Origin: an uncultured Erysipelotrichaceae bacterium
GTDB lineage: Bacteria; Bacillota_I; Bacilli_A; Erysipelotrichales; Erysipelotrichaceae
Direction of reading: 5' to 3'
DNA length: 6,190 bases
Assembly: GCA_944325295.1 (NCBI GenBank)
Contig: CALUZL010000068.1
Span: 1 to 6,190 of the forward strand
Made by a program: the position numbers and the translations under genes. Under the pieces are notes generated by a model, which saw only the letters and a program-made list of their open reading frames with translations, was not told the DNA's origin and did no database searches. This document shows positions 4,170-6,190 of this stretch, one piece after another (position 1 is the stretch's first letter; every line of letters starts with the position of its first letter).

Positions 4170-6190
4170 ATGAATGTTGAACAGATGACAGATAAGTTAA
4201 AAGAGATAATAAATAGGGCGCTGATCTTAGCCGGTGATAGGAAAAATCCGGAAGTAACAACGGCTCACTTGTACAATGCCTACTTTCACGATGAAGACAT
4301 TCTTGACTTTATCGCTAAAGATCAAAAAAAGCTCTTGCGCTTTATCGACAACTATTTAAACAAACTATCTAAGGTGAGCGGAAATAGTGAGGTTCACTTT
4401 GACCGCTATGTAATTCGTGCATTGAACGAAGCCGAAAATGAGATGAAAAAAAGAGGTGATACCTATCTCAGTGCTTTTACGTTTTTTATAAGTCTATTAG
4501 AAAACGGATCTGAGGTTTCTGAAGCACTGTGTAAAGAATTTTCCCTTAATCCTAAACAAATAAGAGATTTTGAACTAAAGAAAAGAGGTGGCATGAAGAT
4601 GACAGATCAGACACAAGAAAACAACTTAAACGCATTAAAAAAATATGGTCACAATCTCGTCGAAGATGTCAGAGACGGCAAGATCGACCCAGTCATCGGC
4701 AGAGACGAAGAAATAAGAAGGGTCATCGAGATCCTTTCGCGTAAGACCAAAAACAATCCGGTCTTGATCGGGGAGCCGGGAGTTGGTAAAACCGCGATCG
4801 TCGAAGGTTTGGCTTGGCGAATCATGAATGGAGATGTACCTTTGAGTTTGAAAGATAAGGAAGTAATCGAGCTCGACATGGGGTCTTTGATCGCCGGAGC
4901 GAAATATCGTGGTGAATTTGAGGAAAGGTTGAAAGCTGTTTTGAAGGAAGTTAAAGAGCGAAACGGACAAGTCATCCTCTTCATAGACGAGATCCACAAC
5001 CTTGTCGGTGCCGGCAAGAGCGAAGGAGCGATGGATGCGGCAAACCTTTTAAAACCAATGCTGGCTCGGGGTGAACTTAAATGTATCGGTGCGACAACTT
5101 TTGATGAGTATCGCCAATACATTGAAAAAGATGCCGCACTGGAAAGAAGATTTCAAAAAGTCACTGTCGATGAGCCCTCGGTAGAAGAGACGATCTCGAT
5201 CTTAAGGGGACTAAAGGATCGTTACGAAACCCATCATGGTGTAAAAATAAAAGATGAAGCTTTAATCGCGGCAGCTACGATGTCAGACCGTTACATTACC
5301 GATCGTTATCTGCCGGATAAAGCTATCGACCTGATCGATGAAGCCTGTGCTTCGATCAGAGTCGAAATGGATTCGATGCCAAGTGAGCTTGATGAAATGA
5401 TAAGAAAGATCAGACAACTTGAGATCGAAGAAGTCTCCTTAAAAAAAGAGAGTGACGAGAAAGCTAAAGCGCGCCTTTTAGAACTTGAAAATGAACTAAA
5501 AGAGTTAAAGGATAAAAAGGATATCGAATACAACAGATGGTCATTTGAGAAAAAACAGCTTGAAGAGTCAAAAAATCTCAAGGAAGAACTGGAAAAGGCC
5601 AAATTGGCATTTACACGTGCCCAAAATGAAGCCGAATATGAAAAAGCGGCAAAACTTCGTTACGAAACGATCCCTTCGCTTGAAAAGAAGATCGCGATGT
5701 TGCAAAACGAGAATAAGGATAAAATGATCAAGGAGGTTGTCGATGAGGAAGCTATTGCCAAGGTCGTAAGCAAATGGACCCATATCGAAGTACAAAAACT
5801 CATGTCGACCGAAAGAGAAAAACTGATACATTTGGATGCGTCTTTAAAAAAGAGAGTCATGGGTCAGGATGAAGCGATCGCTCGTGTTACAGACGCGATT
5901 TTGCGATCAAAAGCGCAGATCCAAGACATCAATAGACCGATCGGATCATTCCTATTTTTAGGACCTACGGGTGTGGGCAAGACCGAAATCGCCAAAGCCT
6001 TGGCTCAGCAGCTCTTTGATGATGAGAATAAGATCGTCAGGATCGATATGAGTGAATATATGGAGAAATTCAGCGTCTCTCGACTGATAGGAGCACCTCC
6101 GGGTTATGTCGGCTATGAAGAGGGGGGTCAACTGACAGAGGCTGTCCGCCGCAAGCCGTATTCGATCGTTCTTTTAGATGAGATCGAAAA
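4170..6190 (+). CDS. clpB: Disaggregase ClpB (Hsp100), 3' truncated by window edge
   Basis: ClpB is a hexameric AAA+ ATPase that threads aggregated proteins through its pore, working with DnaK/DnaJ/GrpE. The frame is open from ATG 4170 (GGAGG at 4161-4165) to the right edge: 673 codons plus two bases. The family is about 860 residues, so the end of the second ATPase domain is missing. The N domain (1-140) is recognisable mainly by position. NBD1 has Walker A GEPGVGKT (201-208), pore-loop KYRG (245-248), Walker B VILFIDE (268-274) and the Arg pair R326/R327. The coiled-coil M domain (about 400-520) marks ClpB rather than ClpA or ClpX. NBD2 has Walker A GPTGVGKT (598-605), pore-loop GYVGYEEGG (645-653) and Walker B ending D670-E671. 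The NBD1-NBD2 linker reads WTHIEV (536-541) instead of the usual WTGIPV. CIRCE lies just upstream. No frameshift is seen. Confidence 0.97.
   Translation, partial: MNVEQMTDKLKEIINRALILAGDRKNPEVTTAHLYNAYFHDEDILDFIAKDQKKLLRFIDNYLNKLSKVSGNSEVHFDRYVIRALNEAENEMKKRGDTYLSAFTFFISLLENGSEVSEALCKEFSLNPKQIRDFELKKRGGMKMTDQTQENNLNALKKYGHNLVEDVRDGKIDPVIGRDEEIRRVIEILSRKTKNNPVLIGEPGVGKTAIVEGLAWRIMNGDVPLSLKDKEVIELDMGSLIAGAKYRGEFEERLKAVLKEVKERNGQVILFIDEIHNLVGAGKSEGAMDAANLLKPMLARGELKCIGATTFDEYRQYIEKDAALERRFQKVTVDEPSVEETISILRGLKDRYETHHGVKIKDEALIAAATMSDRYITDRYLPDKAIDLIDEACASIRVEMDSMPSELDEMIRKIRQLEIEEVSLKKESDEKAKARLLELENELKELKDKKDIEYNRWSFEKKQLEESKNLKEELEKAKLAFTRAQNEAEYEKAAKLRYETIPSLEKKIAMLQNENKDKMIKEVVDEEAIAKVVSKWTHIEVQKLMSTEREKLIHLDASLKKRVMGQDEAIARVTDAILRSKAQIQDINRPIGSFLFLGPTGVGKTEIAKALAQQLFDDENKIVRIDMSEYMEKFSVSRLIGAPPGYVGYEEGGQLTEAVRRKPYSIVLLDEIE
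4585..4601 (+). promoter_or_regulatory. Possible internal translation start for N-terminally shortened ClpB
   Basis: GAGGTG (4585-4590), a six-base Shine-Dalgarno match, lies eight bases before an in-frame ATG at 4599 (Met144 of ClpB), with a closer ATG at 4593 (Met142). The site is at the end of the N domain, just before the NBD1 lead-in ALKKYGHNLVEDVRDGKIDP. In E. coli ClpB a natural short form starts at codon 149, in the same part of the protein. Initiation here is an inference. A similar GAGGTGAT at 4453-4460 has no in-frame start, so such matches can arise from Lys-Arg-Gly codons alone. Confidence 0.4.

Noticed and set aside
4453..4460. Perfect GAGGTGAT Shine-Dalgarno match inside clpB
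   Set aside because: No in-frame start codon follows at suitable distance (the nearest GTG, 4471, is out of frame); it encodes Lys-Arg-Gly-Asp. It also warns against over-reading the similar site at 4585.
4635..5122. Long antisense open frames (120 and 157 codons) opposite clpB NBD1
   Set aside because: They lie opposite strongly conserved Walker motifs, are rich in Ser/Leu/Phe as expected from the complement of Lys/Glu/Asp-rich coding sequence, and no family was recognised.
1..6190. A novel defence, mobile or RNA-guided system
   Set aside because: All of the window is accounted for by five well-known chaperone or repressor genes and short regulatory sites; no direct repeat array, transposase, tRNA or unexplained gap was seen.

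Overview
The window holds one classical heat-shock chaperone locus, read entirely on the + strand: the 3' part of hrcA (heat-shock repressor), then complete grpE, dnaK and dnaJ, then the 5' two-thirds or more of clpB, which runs off the right edge. Every protein was recognised from family motifs in its translation. No mobile element, CRISPR array, RNA gene or unknown gene is visible, and no stretch over 300 bases lacks a gene.

The organism looks like a low- to mid-GC Gram-positive (Bacillota, or a close relative such as Erysipelotrichia or a basal Mollicutes lineage). The gene order hrcA-grpE-dnaK-dnaJ is typical of that group. The 606-residue DnaK lacks the extra block near residue 80 found in Gram-negative DnaK, and its VVDAEF tail is of the Bacillota type. 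Shine-Dalgarno sites are strong AGGAGG-like sequences. Trp is encoded by TGG and every gene ends in TAA or TAG, so the standard code fits and a UGA=Trp mycoplasma is unlikely. A genus cannot be named.

Layout: hrcA C-terminal part 1-585; grpE 551-1075, starting inside the end of hrcA; dnaK 1090-2910; a short hairpin at 2914-2934, possibly an attenuator; dnaJ 2956-4101; a perfect 13-bp hairpin at 4092-4120 over the dnaJ stop codon; a near-perfect CIRCE operator at 4132-4158; clpB from 4170.

Together the genes form the bi-chaperone disaggregation machine. DnaJ delivers aggregated clients to DnaK, GrpE exchanges DnaK nucleotide, and ClpB threads polypeptides out of aggregates. HrcA, encoded first, is the repressor expected to bind CIRCE sites. 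The CIRCE directly before clpB suggests that clpB is a separate HrcA-controlled unit next to the dnaK operon. No previously undescribed system was found. The points worth a second look are regulatory: the clpB CIRCE, a possible internal start for an N-terminally shortened ClpB, the two hairpins, and the overlapping TTG start of grpE.
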